In this document: positions 54,016 through 62,112 of the stretch, piece by piece
Numbering within the stretch: the stretch's first letter is position 1
Layout of the letters: every line of letters starts with the position of its first letter
Assembly (NCBI RefSeq): GCF_038002965.1
Contig: NZ_JBBOOE010000001.1
Coordinates: 2,895,001 to 2,959,000 of the forward strand
Direction: 5' to 3'
Origin: Robertmurraya sp. FSL R5-0851
Lineage (GTDB): Bacteria > Bacillota > Bacilli > Bacillales > Cytobacillaceae
DNA: 64,000 bases
The notes under the pieces: model-generated
Databases searched by the model: none
The model's input: only the letters and a program-made list of their open reading frames with translations
Told to the model about the DNA's origin: nothing
Made by a program: the position numbers and the translations under genes

Positions 54016-55482
54016 ATGAGTTTAGAAGCTTTAAATCTACAGGTAAAAAAAGATCTCTCTTATCTCAATTTCGGCGGCACTAATTGGGTTCGCCCTCACT
54101 GTCATCCCGATGGACACGTTTACGATGTCGTCATTGTAGGCGGCGGCCAAAGCGGTTTAGGCGCCGCCTTTGCATTATTAAAAGAGCGGATATCTAATAT
54201 ACTTGTTTTAGACGAAAATCCTGAAGGCTTCGAAGGTCCATGGGAAACGTATGCTCGCATGGTAACACTAAGAACTCCCAAACAATTAACTTCTGTTGAC
54301 CTAGGTATTCCCTCCCTCACATTCCGCTCTTGGTGGGAAGCACAATTCGGAGCAAAAAGCTGGGACAATATTGACAAAATCCCTAGAAGAGATTGGATGA
54401 ATTATTTACGATGGTACCGTCAAGTACTTCAACTGCCTGTCATCAACGAAGTTAAACTTACATTAATTGAACCTTCACAAAAAGGAATACATCAGCTTCA
54501 TATCGAAGGAAAAGGGGTGTCTACGACCAAAATATTCACTCGAAAAGTGATACTCGCCACAGGGATACAAGGCGGCGGAGAGTGGCATGTTCCACCCATG
54601 ATTTCTGAAAATCTACCTAAGCATCTTTTCGCGCATACATCAGAGCCTATCGATTTCGAAGAATTAAAAGGGAAGAAAGTTGCCATTTTAGGTGGCGGCG
54701 CCTCAGCCTTTGATAATGCTAACTTCGCTCTTACAGAAGGCGTAGCCGAAGCACATGTTTTCGTTCGGAGAAAGGAACTTCCGAGAATTAACCCGATTCG
54801 TCAAATGGAAACATCAGGCATGATTGAACGCTTCCACTCTTTAACAGATTCAAATAAATATAAAATCATTTCTCACTTTTTTAAACATAACCAACCACCA
54901 ACGAACGATACATTTGCTCGCGCCTCATCCTGGCCTGGCTTTCATCTCCACCTTGGCTCTCCATGGCTTCATGTCGAACCAAGCAACGGTGGAGCAAAAA
55001 TTACCACCCCAAAAGGAATATTCTATTTTGATTTTCTAATTATCAGCACAGGTCTACTAACCGACCCTGCTTTTCGCCCAGAATTAAAGCTGGTTGAAAA
55101 GCATATTGCCAGATGGGAAGATCGCTATCAACCTACAGAGGCGGAAGCAAACCCAATACTCGACGCACACCCTTATTTAAGTCCTGGTTTCGCATTTTTA
55201 AGCCGTGACGAAAAAGGAAAAAAATTACTACATGGTATATTCGCTTTTAATTATTCCGCATTAATTAGTTGTGGAATTTCCGCTTCTGCACTTTCCGGAA
55301 TGAAATTCGGAATTCCCAAACTCGTTTCAGCTGTCGCAGACCAACTTTTTTTAGACGATCAGGAAGAAATACTCACTCAGTTCTTTAACTATAAAGAAGT
55401 AGAATTCACTGGAGAATGGGACAAAGAAAGAGAATTAGTAGGAACAACAAAACACATCGAAACAGAAAAGGAGAAACAATGA
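54016..55482 (+). CDS. FAD/NAD(P) flavoprotein, candidate urate hydroxylase (HpyO-like)
   Basis: A 488-residue flavoprotein monooxygenase-like protein. FAD motif VIVGGGQSGLGAA is at about residues 39-51 and a second dinucleotide motif AILGGGASAFDNA near 225, separated by FxGxW-like text (GFEGPWETYARM). It lies between uraD and uraH, 14 bases after one and overlapping the other by four, so it is translated with them. The missing step in this operon is urate to 5-hydroxyisourate. A flavoprotein urate hydroxylase not related to HpxO, called HpyO, has been described from Xanthomonas; this may be its counterpart, which is inference. Alternatives are another purine-ring or amine monooxygenase. Confidence 0.6.
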   Translation: MSLEALNLQVKKDLSYLNFGGTNWVRPHCHPDGHVYDVVIVGGGQSGLGAAFALLKERISNILVLDENPEGFEGPWETYARMVTLRTPKQLTSVDLGIPSLTFRSWWEAQFGAKSWDNIDKIPRRDWMNYLRWYRQVLQLPVINEVKLTLIEPSQKGIHQLHIEGKGVSTTKIFTRKVILATGIQGGGEWHVPPMISENLPKHLFAHTSEPIDFEELKGKKVAILGGGASAFDNANFALTEGVAEAHVFVRRKELPRINPIRQMETSGMIERFHSLTDSNKYKIISHFFKHNQPPTNDTFARASSWPGFHLHLGSPWLHVEPSNGGAKITTPKGIFYFDFLIISTGLLTDPAFRPELKLVEKHIARWEDRYQPTEAEANPILDAHPYLSPGFAFLSRDEKGKKLLHGIFAFNYSALISCGISASALSGMKFGIPKLVSAVADQLFLDDQEEILTQFFNYKEVEFTGEWDKERELVGTTKHIETEKEKQ

Positions 55483-55838
55483 CAGGTCTAACTACACATA
55501 TTTTAGATTTATCTCACGGCCAACCAGCCAACGAAGTAACTATTGAACTGTATTTTCAAAAAGAAAATTCAACAGAATGGACCCTTCTAAAGACCGCTGT
55601 AACAAATGATGATGGGAGACTTGATTCTCCCTTTTTAACTAAGGAAGAATTAAAAAACGGTTGTTATGAGTTAGTTTTTCACATCGGTAGTTATTTTCGC
55701 AACATGAACATTGATTTACCCAGTCCACCATTCTTAGATAAGATACCTGTTCGCTTCAACATCGTTGACACAACCACACATTATCATATTCCACTACTAG
55801 TTTCCCCCTGGGGTTACCAAGTTTATAGAGGAAGTTAA
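55479..55838 (+). CDS. uraH: 5-hydroxyisourate hydrolase
   Basis: A 119-residue transthyretin-like HIUase (PucM). LTTHILDLSHGQPA at the start and the C-terminal YRGS tetrapeptide are the diagnostic active-site segments. Opens 5-hydroxyisourate to OHCU. ATG 55479 overlaps the flavoprotein stop and has AAAAGGAG upstream. Last gene of the uraD operon. Confidence 0.95.
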   Translation: MTGLTTHILDLSHGQPANEVTIELYFQKENSTEWTLLKTAVTNDDGRLDSPFLTKEELKNGCYELVFHIGSYFRNMNIDLPSPPFLDKIPVRFNIVDTTTHYHIPLLVSPWGYQVYRGS

Positions 55839-55846
55839 ATACCACT

Positions 55847-55880
55847 AATCACCTACTATTAAAGCAGGTGATTTCTTTTT
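55847..55880 (+). terminator. Intrinsic terminator of uraD-uraH
   Basis: An 8-bp stem (55847-55854 with 55866-55873) with TTCTTTTT, ten bases after the uraH stop. Confidence 0.85.
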
Positions 55881-55913
55881 GTAAAAAAGGATAGATTTTC
55901 ACTTAAATAAATA

Positions 55914-55940
55914 TCCCCGAGTAGTTTTACTACTCAGGGA
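55914..55940 (-). terminator. Terminator downstream of the Rieske remnant
   Basis: An 11-base arm pair with one G-T (55914-55924 with 55930-55940) and an A/T-rich tail, closing the ABC-transporter operon. Confidence 0.75.
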
Positions 55941-55956
55941 CTTTATTTCTATTTAT

Positions 55957-56298
55957 TTATACCGTACCTATTGTAACTCCTAGTTCCTTTAACCATCTCC
56001 GGTAGGCTACAGATAGGATGTCAACTTTGTGGTTCAGTTCTGCTTGTAAATCTAGCGGTAGTAATTCTGGTTTTTGCGTTTCGATGATCCAAGCATCCTG
56101 TTGAAATACAGTGTCCTGGAATTTTATAAAGTCTTCATCTGATACTTCAAAGCCGTAGTTTCTGGATACCACCATATAAACCTTGCACTCTTTTTCACTT
56201 AACGGTAGTACCGTAAGCAAAATCCAAAGAGTTTGTCCCGTGCCATTCATTTTCCAACACCGAATCTTGTAATCTACCTTCTACAACAAGAGTCACAT
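55957..56298 (-). pseudogene. Rieske-type ring-hydroxylating oxygenase, internally deleted
   Basis: The last 75 residues of the lower frame (RNYGFEVSDEDFIKFQDTVF, then LPLDLQAELNHKVD and VAYRRWLKELG) match the C terminus of Rieske oxygenase alpha subunits. Just upstream, behind GGGAGAGGG, GTG 56298 opens another frame reading VTLVVEGRLQDSVLENEWH, like the N terminus of the same family. The two frames overlap near 56235-56255. The Rieske 2Fe-2S motif and the mononuclear iron site, about 250 residues, are absent. So an in-place deletion with frame change has left a non-functional remnant at the end of the ABC operon. Confidence 0.65.
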
Positions 56299-56318
56299 AT
56301 ACCCTCTCCCTTATATTT

Positions 56319-57329
56319 TTACTCAGTTAAAAACTCAGTTGTAAAAATGTCCTTCGCATCAAATGTCTCTTCCAAAATTTTTAATTCGTTTAACTGATCA
56401 ATCAATGTCGCCCAACGCTCTTCTGTCATATAACCTACTCCATGTTCTGCCGCGTCCCCGCCATAAACAAACTCGCTTTGAGCCTCTGCTTCAAACTTCA
56501 ATGATTCCAACTCAATATCTGGGTTATCTTCTTGAATGACTTTGTTAATATCCTCATAAGAATCTTTGTAAAGATTCCACCCCTCAACAAACGCAGTCGT
56601 AAATGCTTTTACCGTTTCTTTATTTTCCTCTAAATAATCCCTTGTTACATATAACACAATATTGTAAGGGTCATAACCAGCATCAGAAATTAGCTTCGTT
56701 TCTACTTCTACACCATCTAACTCCATAAAGTAGGGTTCAGACGTTACAAATGCTTGGGTTACAGAATTCTCATCAGCTATAAAATTACCATGTTGACCTG
56801 TATGCGCTAATTCTTCCACCTTACTCAAGTCGTACTGCGTCTTTAAATACTCCCAGTAAACAATCCCAGGCTGCACAAATACTTTTCTTCCATTTAATTC
56901 ATCAAAATCTTCAATTCCCTTTCCTTTGTGAAACATAAATGCTTGCGGGCTCCCTTGCATAGCAGATGCTAGAGCAACTAGTTCAATTCCTTCATTTCTT
57001 GCATTTACTATTTGATCCGCATGAGCTAAACCAAATTCAGCTTTTCCTGAAGCGACCATATTAATAGAAGAAACCTGAGGTCCACCAGGCTCAATCGTCA
57101 CATTTAGTCCATTCTCTTCAAACAAGCCATTCTCTCGAGCAGCGTACACTCCTCCGTGCTGAGCTTTCGCAAACCAGTTGAGTACCACCTTAACATCTTT
57201 TACTTCCTCTTCAGAAGACTCACTTCCCTCAGTCGTAGAGCTACTAGATTCCGTTTTACCACAAGCAGCTAATACTAAAACTAAGACCATTCCCACTAAA
57301 AGATACTTCACTCTCATTAACACTTCCAT
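56319..57329 (-). CDS. ABC importer substrate-binding lipoprotein (NMT1/SsuA-like)
   Basis: A 336-residue lipoprotein: lipobox LVLAAC, a Ser/Glu-rich linker, then an NMT1/SsuA-type binding domain (VVLNWFAKAQHGGVYAARENGLFEENGL). The N-W-F and GGVYAA text resembles the ThiY/hydroxymethylpyrimidine and riboflavin branch of the family more than sulfonate binders. ATG 57329 follows GGGGAG. Third gene of an importer operon. A heterocyclic, purine-related substrate is likely from context but not proven. Confidence 0.85.
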   Translation of the reverse strand: MEVLMRVKYLLVGMVLVLVLAACGKTESSSSTTEGSESSEEEVKDVKVVLNWFAKAQHGGVYAARENGLFEENGLNVTIEPGGPQVSSINMVASGKAEFGLAHADQIVNARNEGIELVALASAMQGSPQAFMFHKGKGIEDFDELNGRKVFVQPGIVYWEYLKTQYDLSKVEELAHTGQHGNFIADENSVTQAFVTSEPYFMELDGVEVETKLISDAGYDPYNIVLYVTRDYLEENKETVKAFTTAFVEGWNLYKDSYEDINKVIQEDNPDIELESLKFEAEAQSEFVYGGDAAEHGVGYMTEERWATLIDQLNELKILEETFDAKDIFTTEFLTE

Positions 57330-57356
57330 TCAACTTCTCCCCTTTTCTCTTTTTCT

Positions 57357-58217
57357 TTATTTTTCAACCTTCATCGCAGACTCGTGCCATGATTTAAGCA
57401 TGAACCTTGAAATCGAGCTAACTAGAAGGTAAAAACCAATTCCAAATATCGCACCAGAAATGGCACATGCAAATAAATAAGGTGTTTTTAATTGAACAGC
57501 AGCTACAGTGATGGCATAACCTAAGCCACCTCTACCTCCACCAATTCCAGCAATAAACTCCCCTGTTATCGCACCAACAATCGCCAACGTACACGAAATT
57601 TTCAATCCAGACATCATATATGGCATCGCCGCCGGAATCCGAAGTTTCCACATGGTTTGCCATTTTGAAGCATTATATAGTGTAAATAAATCACCCATAT
57701 TTTTATCAACTGAATTCAAACCCATCAATGTGTTCGATACAACTGGGAAAAATCCAATTAAAAATGAAATAATCACGATTGAATTAAATCCAGATCCAAA
57801 CCAAATAACAATGATCGGAGCAATCGCCACAACCGGGATTGTCTGTAATATAACCGCATATGGATAAAGGCTTACCTCTAATATTCTAGAACTCGCTAAC
57901 AAAATCGAGATTCCAATTCCTACGATCGCACTAATGACGAACCCAATGATCGATTCTGTAACTGTTATCTGAATAGCCGGCCACAGAAGATGCCAGTCAT
58001 CCATAGCCGCTTGTAAAACATCTGTCGGTTTCGGGAGAATAAATGGTTTGATATCAAAGACAATTGGAATAGACTGCCATAAAGACAGAAAGATCACCAA
58101 AGCAATAACGGGCCCAATGATCGTCCCTTTCACCTTTCCCCGTGCCTTCTTTTTATCCGTTATGCTCGACTCAACTACCAATTTACTACGATTCGTTGTT
58201 GCTGTTTGACTGGTCAT
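57357..58217 (-). CDS. ABC importer permease (SsuC/ThiX-like)
   Basis: A 286-residue permease with six or seven spans and the EAA loop NASKWQTMWKLRIPAAMPYMM contacting the ATPase. The N terminus carries a cytoplasmic Lys/Ser-rich extension of about 30 residues. ATG 58217 comes two bases after the ATPase stop with AAGGAG upstream. Confidence 0.9.
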   Translation of the reverse strand: MTSQTATTNRSKLVVESSITDKKKARGKVKGTIIGPVIALVIFLSLWQSIPIVFDIKPFILPKPTDVLQAAMDDWHLLWPAIQITVTESIIGFVISAIVGIGISILLASSRILEVSLYPYAVILQTIPVVAIAPIIVIWFGSGFNSIVIISFLIGFFPVVSNTLMGLNSVDKNMGDLFTLYNASKWQTMWKLRIPAAMPYMMSGLKISCTLAIVGAITGEFIAGIGGGRGGLGYAITVAAVQLKTPYLFACAISGAIFGIGFYLLVSSISRFMLKSWHESAMKVEK

Positions 58218-58219
58218 TC

Positions 58220-59002
58220 TTACACCAACTCCTTTCCATTCAAGCTATGCTCAAGACTTTGAGAAGCTAAATCCACATATTCCGTAAACGCACTATTTAC
58301 CCTGTCTCTTGGATAAGAAAGATCAACATCTATCAGGGAAGCCAATCTTCCAGGACGCGCTGACATAACTGCAATTTTAGAAGATAGATATACCGCTTCG
58401 TATACATTATGAGTAACAAATAATATAGTCGTATGTTCTTTTTTCCATATGTCTAATAAATCCATTTGCAGGGATTGCCTTGTCATTTCATCCAATGCAG
58501 CAAACGGTTCATCCATTAAAAGCAACTTCGGTTTAGCAGCTAGAGCACGCGCGATTGAAACTCTCATTTTCATCCCACCCGAAAGCTGTCTTGGATAGGA
58601 CTTTAAATAATCTTTCAAACCAACCATTTCTAGAACTCTCATAGCTATTTCTTTTCTTGTATTTTTATTCGATCCTCTTAACTCTAGAGGGAGCACCACG
58701 TTATCAAGGACTGTTCTCCACGGTAATAAATTCGAATCCTGGAATACATATGCAATATCATTTGAATTACGAATCAAATCCTTCGGGTTTTGTCCGAACA
58801 CCTCTACCTTACCTTTTGTCGCTTCACCTAAACCTGCAACCATTCTCAAAGCTGTTGACTTCCCGCAACCTGAAGGGCCTAGGAAACTAATAAACTCTCC
58901 CTCTTGAATAGACAAGTCCAATTGACTTAACGCAACCGTACCTGTGTTATAGATTTTATCCACACCTTTAAAAGATACTACCTCTTTTTGTATGGCCCCC
59001 AT
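58220..59002 (-). CDS. ABC importer ATPase (SsuB/ThiZ-like)
   Basis: A 260-residue ATPase: Walker A GPSGCGKST, Q-loop YVFQDSNLLPWRT, signature LSGGMKMRVSIARAL, Walker B LLMDEPFAALD and switch His TILFVTHN. ATG 59002 has GGGGGAG five bases upstream. First gene of the importer operon, preceded by a TnrA/GlnR-type box. Confidence 0.9.
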   Translation of the reverse strand: MGAIQKEVVSFKGVDKIYNTGTVALSQLDLSIQEGEFISFLGPSGCGKSTALRMVAGLGEATKGKVEVFGQNPKDLIRNSNDIAYVFQDSNLLPWRTVLDNVVLPLELRGSNKNTRKEIAMRVLEMVGLKDYLKSYPRQLSGGMKMRVSIARALAAKPKLLLMDEPFAALDEMTRQSLQMDLLDIWKKEHTTILFVTHNVYEAVYLSSKIAVMSARPGRLASLIDVDLSYPRDRVNSAFTEYVDLASQSLEHSLNGKELV

Positions 59003-59096
59003 CACAACTCCCCCTTTTACTTTCCAAAACTCAACGTATTTGAATATGTAACACTATTTAACAATTTTTGATAACTCACTCATTCGCACCTCAAAA

Positions 59097-59113
59097 TGTC
59101 ACAAAATATAACA
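59097..59113. promoter_or_regulatory. TnrA/GlnR-type box before the ABC importer
   Basis: TGTCACAAAATATAACA fits TGTNA-N7-TNACA exactly, 95 bases upstream of the ATPase start. Confidence 0.7.
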
Positions 59114-59201
59114 TACAATGTAACATAAACTTATTATATAATTTTCAGATTAATTTGACATTAGCTAACATTTACAAACTTATCATTTCTTTTTAGTTAC
59201 T

Positions 59202-59209
59202 TTAACCAA
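59202..59209 (-). promoter_or_regulatory. Possible PucR box
   Basis: The minus strand reads TTGGTTAA, the core of the B. subtilis PucR box as I recall it (WWWCNTTGGTTAA); the upstream half matches poorly. Between 59003 and 59250 there is no gene. Confidence 0.35.
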
Positions 59210-59250
59210 ATCTTACATTCAAAGTTAAAAGCCACGGGAGATTAAATGAC

Positions 59251-59292
59251 AATAAGCCAAGCCCAGTGTGAACACACTGAGCTTGGCTTATT
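59251..59292. terminator. Terminator of the amidase/GT/Chr operon
   Basis: A 12-bp stem (59251-59262 with 59281-59292) enclosing an inner CAGTGTG/CACACTG stem; long and very stable, 12 bases after the last transporter stop. Confidence 0.9.
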
Positions 59293-59304
59293 TGCTTTTA
59301 TCTA

Positions 59305-59835
59305 TTAACTTAGGAAAATCGCACCGACTACTAACCCTCCAAATATGACAAAGGCAGGATGCACCTTCCACCTTTCGATGAGCAATAGACTCACCATAGC
59401 GATCACAAAAGTTGACCATAAACCATTTGAAAAATAGGAGGTTTGAAAAAAATCAAAAGTAAGGCCGGCCATCAAAACAGCTACTGCAGGCAGGACAATC
59501 ATCGATAATCTTTTCACTTTAGGCGACTCTTTGTATTTGGATAGCAGCCTTAGTAAGACAATCATGATAAATAACGAAGGCGCAACCGTAGCGAGCACAC
59601 CTGTGACCGCACCAAGTGCTCCACCTACCTCAAAGCCAATATAACCAGCCATTTTGGTAGCTATCGGTCCCGGTAACGCATTCCCAAGCGCCAATACTTC
59701 ACTAAATTCACTCGTAGTCATCCAACCATAACGACTAACCACTTCATGTTCAATTAAAGGAATGGATGCTGGTCCACCTCCATATCCGATAATACCAGGA
59801 ATGAAAAATGCAATGAAAATCTGTATATAGATCAT
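59305..59835 (-). CDS. Chr-family transporter, half protein 2
   Basis: A 176-residue membrane protein with about five spans and the Chr motif GYGGGPASIPLIEHEVV near the start, then ALGNALPGPIATKMAGYIG. It overlaps the first half by four bases (ATGA), the usual split arrangement in Bacillus in which two short halves form one transporter. Chromate is the named substrate of the family, yet context here points to a purine-catabolism anion. Confidence 0.85.
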   Translation of the reverse strand: MIYIQIFIAFFIPGIIGYGGGPASIPLIEHEVVSRYGWMTTSEFSEVLALGNALPGPIATKMAGYIGFEVGGALGAVTGVLATVAPSLFIMIVLLRLLSKYKESPKVKRLSMIVLPAVAVLMAGLTFDFFQTSYFSNGLWSTFVIAMVSLLLIERWKVHPAFVIFGGLVVGAIFLS

Positions 59836-60413
59836 AGGCTCTCACTATTTCCCTTTACTTGTATTTCTATTTTTTCCTTCTTATCAGACATGGTAACTGC
59901 TATAACTAACAACCCTCCAATAACAATCCCTGGATGCACATTTAGAATTTCCATCACAATAAAGCTGCCCAATAGAAGAAAGACTCCCTTTTTCCAACCA
60001 AAGCCTTGTCTTGTTTTTTTGATAAAATCCCAAGTTAGTGTAGCCATCATGACTCCAACAATTGGGACGACTCCATTAGTCATTCCTTCAACCCTAGGAT
60101 GATCCTTTACTTTATTAAATGATGTTAACAAAAGTAACATTAATAGAATAGTTGGAAGGACAGTAGCAATTACAGCATTGAGCATACCCCTGATCCCTCC
60201 CACTCGGTAACCAATATATCCCGCCATCTTCGTCGCTATCGGCCCCGGGAGAGTATTTCCTAATGCCAACACATCACTAAACTCCTGATCATTCATCCAT
60301 TTAAACGTCCCTACCACTTCTTTATGTACAAGAGGAATCGTCGAGGGACCACCACCAAACCCTAACATTCCGGACCTAAAAAATGCGACAAAAATATCCC
60401 ATTGCAGTCTCAT
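59832..60413 (-). CDS. Chr-family transporter, half protein 1
   Basis: A 193-residue membrane protein with the same motifs (GFGGGPSTIPLVHKEVV, LALGNTLPGPIATKMAGYIG) as its partner and a charged cytoplasmic tail (SDKKEKIEIQVKG). It starts 43 bases after the gamma-GT-like gene, on the same strand, so belongs to that operon. ATG 60413 has only a weak GTGGGTG site. Confidence 0.85.
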   Translation of the reverse strand: MRLQWDIFVAFFRSGMLGFGGGPSTIPLVHKEVVGTFKWMNDQEFSDVLALGNTLPGPIATKMAGYIGYRVGGIRGMLNAVIATVLPTILLMLLLLTSFNKVKDHPRVEGMTNGVVPIVGVMMATLTWDFIKKTRQGFGWKKGVFLLLGSFIVMEILNVHPGIVIGGLLVIAVTMSDKKEKIEIQVKGNSESL

Positions 60414-60456
60414 CTAAAAGAACACCCACTTTCTATATTTGGTCCATATTTGTACG

Positions 60457-62112
60457 CTAGTAACCAAGTGCCGCACCATCTCCACGTGGATCCGCACCAC
60501 CATACTTGATTTTGCTCTCCGGGTTAATTAATATCGCACCTGCATGACCCATAATATCACTAAAATCTGATACCCTCTCAATCTCATGACCTATTTCTTT
60601 TAGCTCTCTACAGATATCACTAGAGATTCTTCCTTCTACTTTTACGCTGTTGGATTCAGCTCCCCACGTACGTCCGTATAACCATCTTGGTGCTTCAATC
60701 GCAGCTTGAACAGAATAGTGATAATCAATGATCCTTGTTACTAAGGCAGCTTGGGTTTGTGGTTGTCCTTCTCCTCCCATCGTCCCATATACCAAGTAGG
60801 GCTCCCCTCCTTTAAACAGCATCGCAGGATTGAGAGTATGATAGGTTCGCTTTTTTGGTTGAAGACAATTGACATCATTCTCATTTAAAGAAAAGAAGCT
60901 GCCTCGATTTTGTAGGACTATCCCTGTATTTTTAGGGATAAAACCAGAACCGTACTCATGATAAATGCTTTGTATAAGTGACACAGAATTTCCGTACCGG
61001 TCAACCACACCAAGCCAAACTGTATCTCCCTTTGGATCCAACCTCTTCTCTAATTGGTTACTTTTATTAAATTTAATTTTACGAGCCAACTCTTCTCCTC
61101 GTTTCGAGGAAAGAAGCTTCTCTAGCGGGATATAGGAAAAGTCAGGATCTGTTAGATAACGATCACGATCCTCAAAAGCTAGTTTAGTAGCTTCAATTAG
61201 CAAGTGATAATAATCGGCGGAACCTTCTGTCAAAGATGGCACGTCAAATTGATTCAATATATTTAATATGGACAACGATGCAAAACCTTGTGTATTAGGA
61301 GGCAGATTATACACCGTGTGTCCGCGATAATCCACCGAAATTGGTTCAACCCAATCGGAATGATGAGAAGCAAAGTCCTCGGGAGTTAATATTCCCCCAT
61401 ATGCATTAAGATCTTCCGTAATACTCTTCGCCAACATCCCTTTATAAAACAAGTCGCTGCCTTCTTTAGCTATTCCCTCTAATGTAATTGCTAAATCAGG
61501 TTGTTTCATTAATTCACCCACGGAATAAGAAAGGCCACTTGATGTTGTAAATATTTTTTTAAACTCAGAGTATTTCTGCAAACACCTAAACTGATTGTCG
61601 GTTTCGTCCAGATTCACACGGGTCCAATATTCCTGACTAGGAGTAACCGGATACCCGTCTTTTGCATAGCCAATAGCAGATTGAAGCAACTCTTCCCATC
61701 GAAAATAGCCCCTCATATTTTCCGCGGAATATCGAAAAGCCTTTTCCCAGCCTGCAATTGCACCCGGAATCGTATTGGCAGCTAGAGCCCCCCTGGGTGG
61801 AATTTTTTCTAATCCTTGCTTCTTGTAAAAATCAATCGTTGCAAGTTCACCAGACCGACCACTGCTATTTAACGCTCTCAGTTCCTTGTTATGGGAATTA
61901 TATATTAACCAAAAATTATCACCACCTATTCCATTCATATGCGGATATACAACTCCAATGGTGGACGCTGCTGCAATGGCGGCTTCTATCGCATTCCCTC
62001 CCTCCTGCAGCACTTTCATACCTGCTTGTGAGGCTAAATAGTGAGGAGTGGTAATCATACCATTCGTTGCCATAGTGGTAGGTCGATAGGCAAAAGGTAA
62101 AGATCGATACAT
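60457..62112 (-). CDS. Gamma-glutamyltransferase-like Ntn hydrolase, candidate oxamate amidohydrolase (HpxW-like)
   Basis: A 551-residue self-processing Ntn hydrolase. NGIGGDNFWLIY in the large subunit and T364 in PKGDTVWLGVVD as the new N-terminal nucleophile are clear; GGEGQPQTQ and ADPRGDGAA end the small subunit. No signal peptide, so cytoplasmic, unlike secreted glutathione hydrolases. Its ATG overlaps the amidase stop by one base. The pairing with an amidase beside purine-catabolism genes matches hpxW-hpxY of Klebsiella, where HpxW hydrolyses oxamate to oxalate. YwrD-like transferase is the alternative. Confidence 0.65.
   Translation of the reverse strand: MYRSLPFAYRPTTMATNGMITTPHYLASQAGMKVLQEGGNAIEAAIAAASTIGVVYPHMNGIGGDNFWLIYNSHNKELRALNSSGRSGELATIDFYKKQGLEKIPPRGALAANTIPGAIAGWEKAFRYSAENMRGYFRWEELLQSAIGYAKDGYPVTPSQEYWTRVNLDETDNQFRCLQKYSEFKKIFTTSSGLSYSVGELMKQPDLAITLEGIAKEGSDLFYKGMLAKSITEDLNAYGGILTPEDFASHHSDWVEPISVDYRGHTVYNLPPNTQGFASLSILNILNQFDVPSLTEGSADYYHLLIEATKLAFEDRDRYLTDPDFSYIPLEKLLSSKRGEELARKIKFNKSNQLEKRLDPKGDTVWLGVVDRYGNSVSLIQSIYHEYGSGFIPKNTGIVLQNRGSFFSLNENDVNCLQPKKRTYHTLNPAMLFKGGEPYLVYGTMGGEGQPQTQAALVTRIIDYHYSVQAAIEAPRWLYGRTWGAESNSVKVEGRISSDICRELKEIGHEIERVSDFSDIMGHAGAILINPESKIKYGGADPRGDGAALGY

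Noticed and set aside
54120..54377. Minus-strand ORF inside the flavoprotein gene
   Set aside because: Antisense shadow of a well-supported gene with conserved FAD motifs on the other strand.
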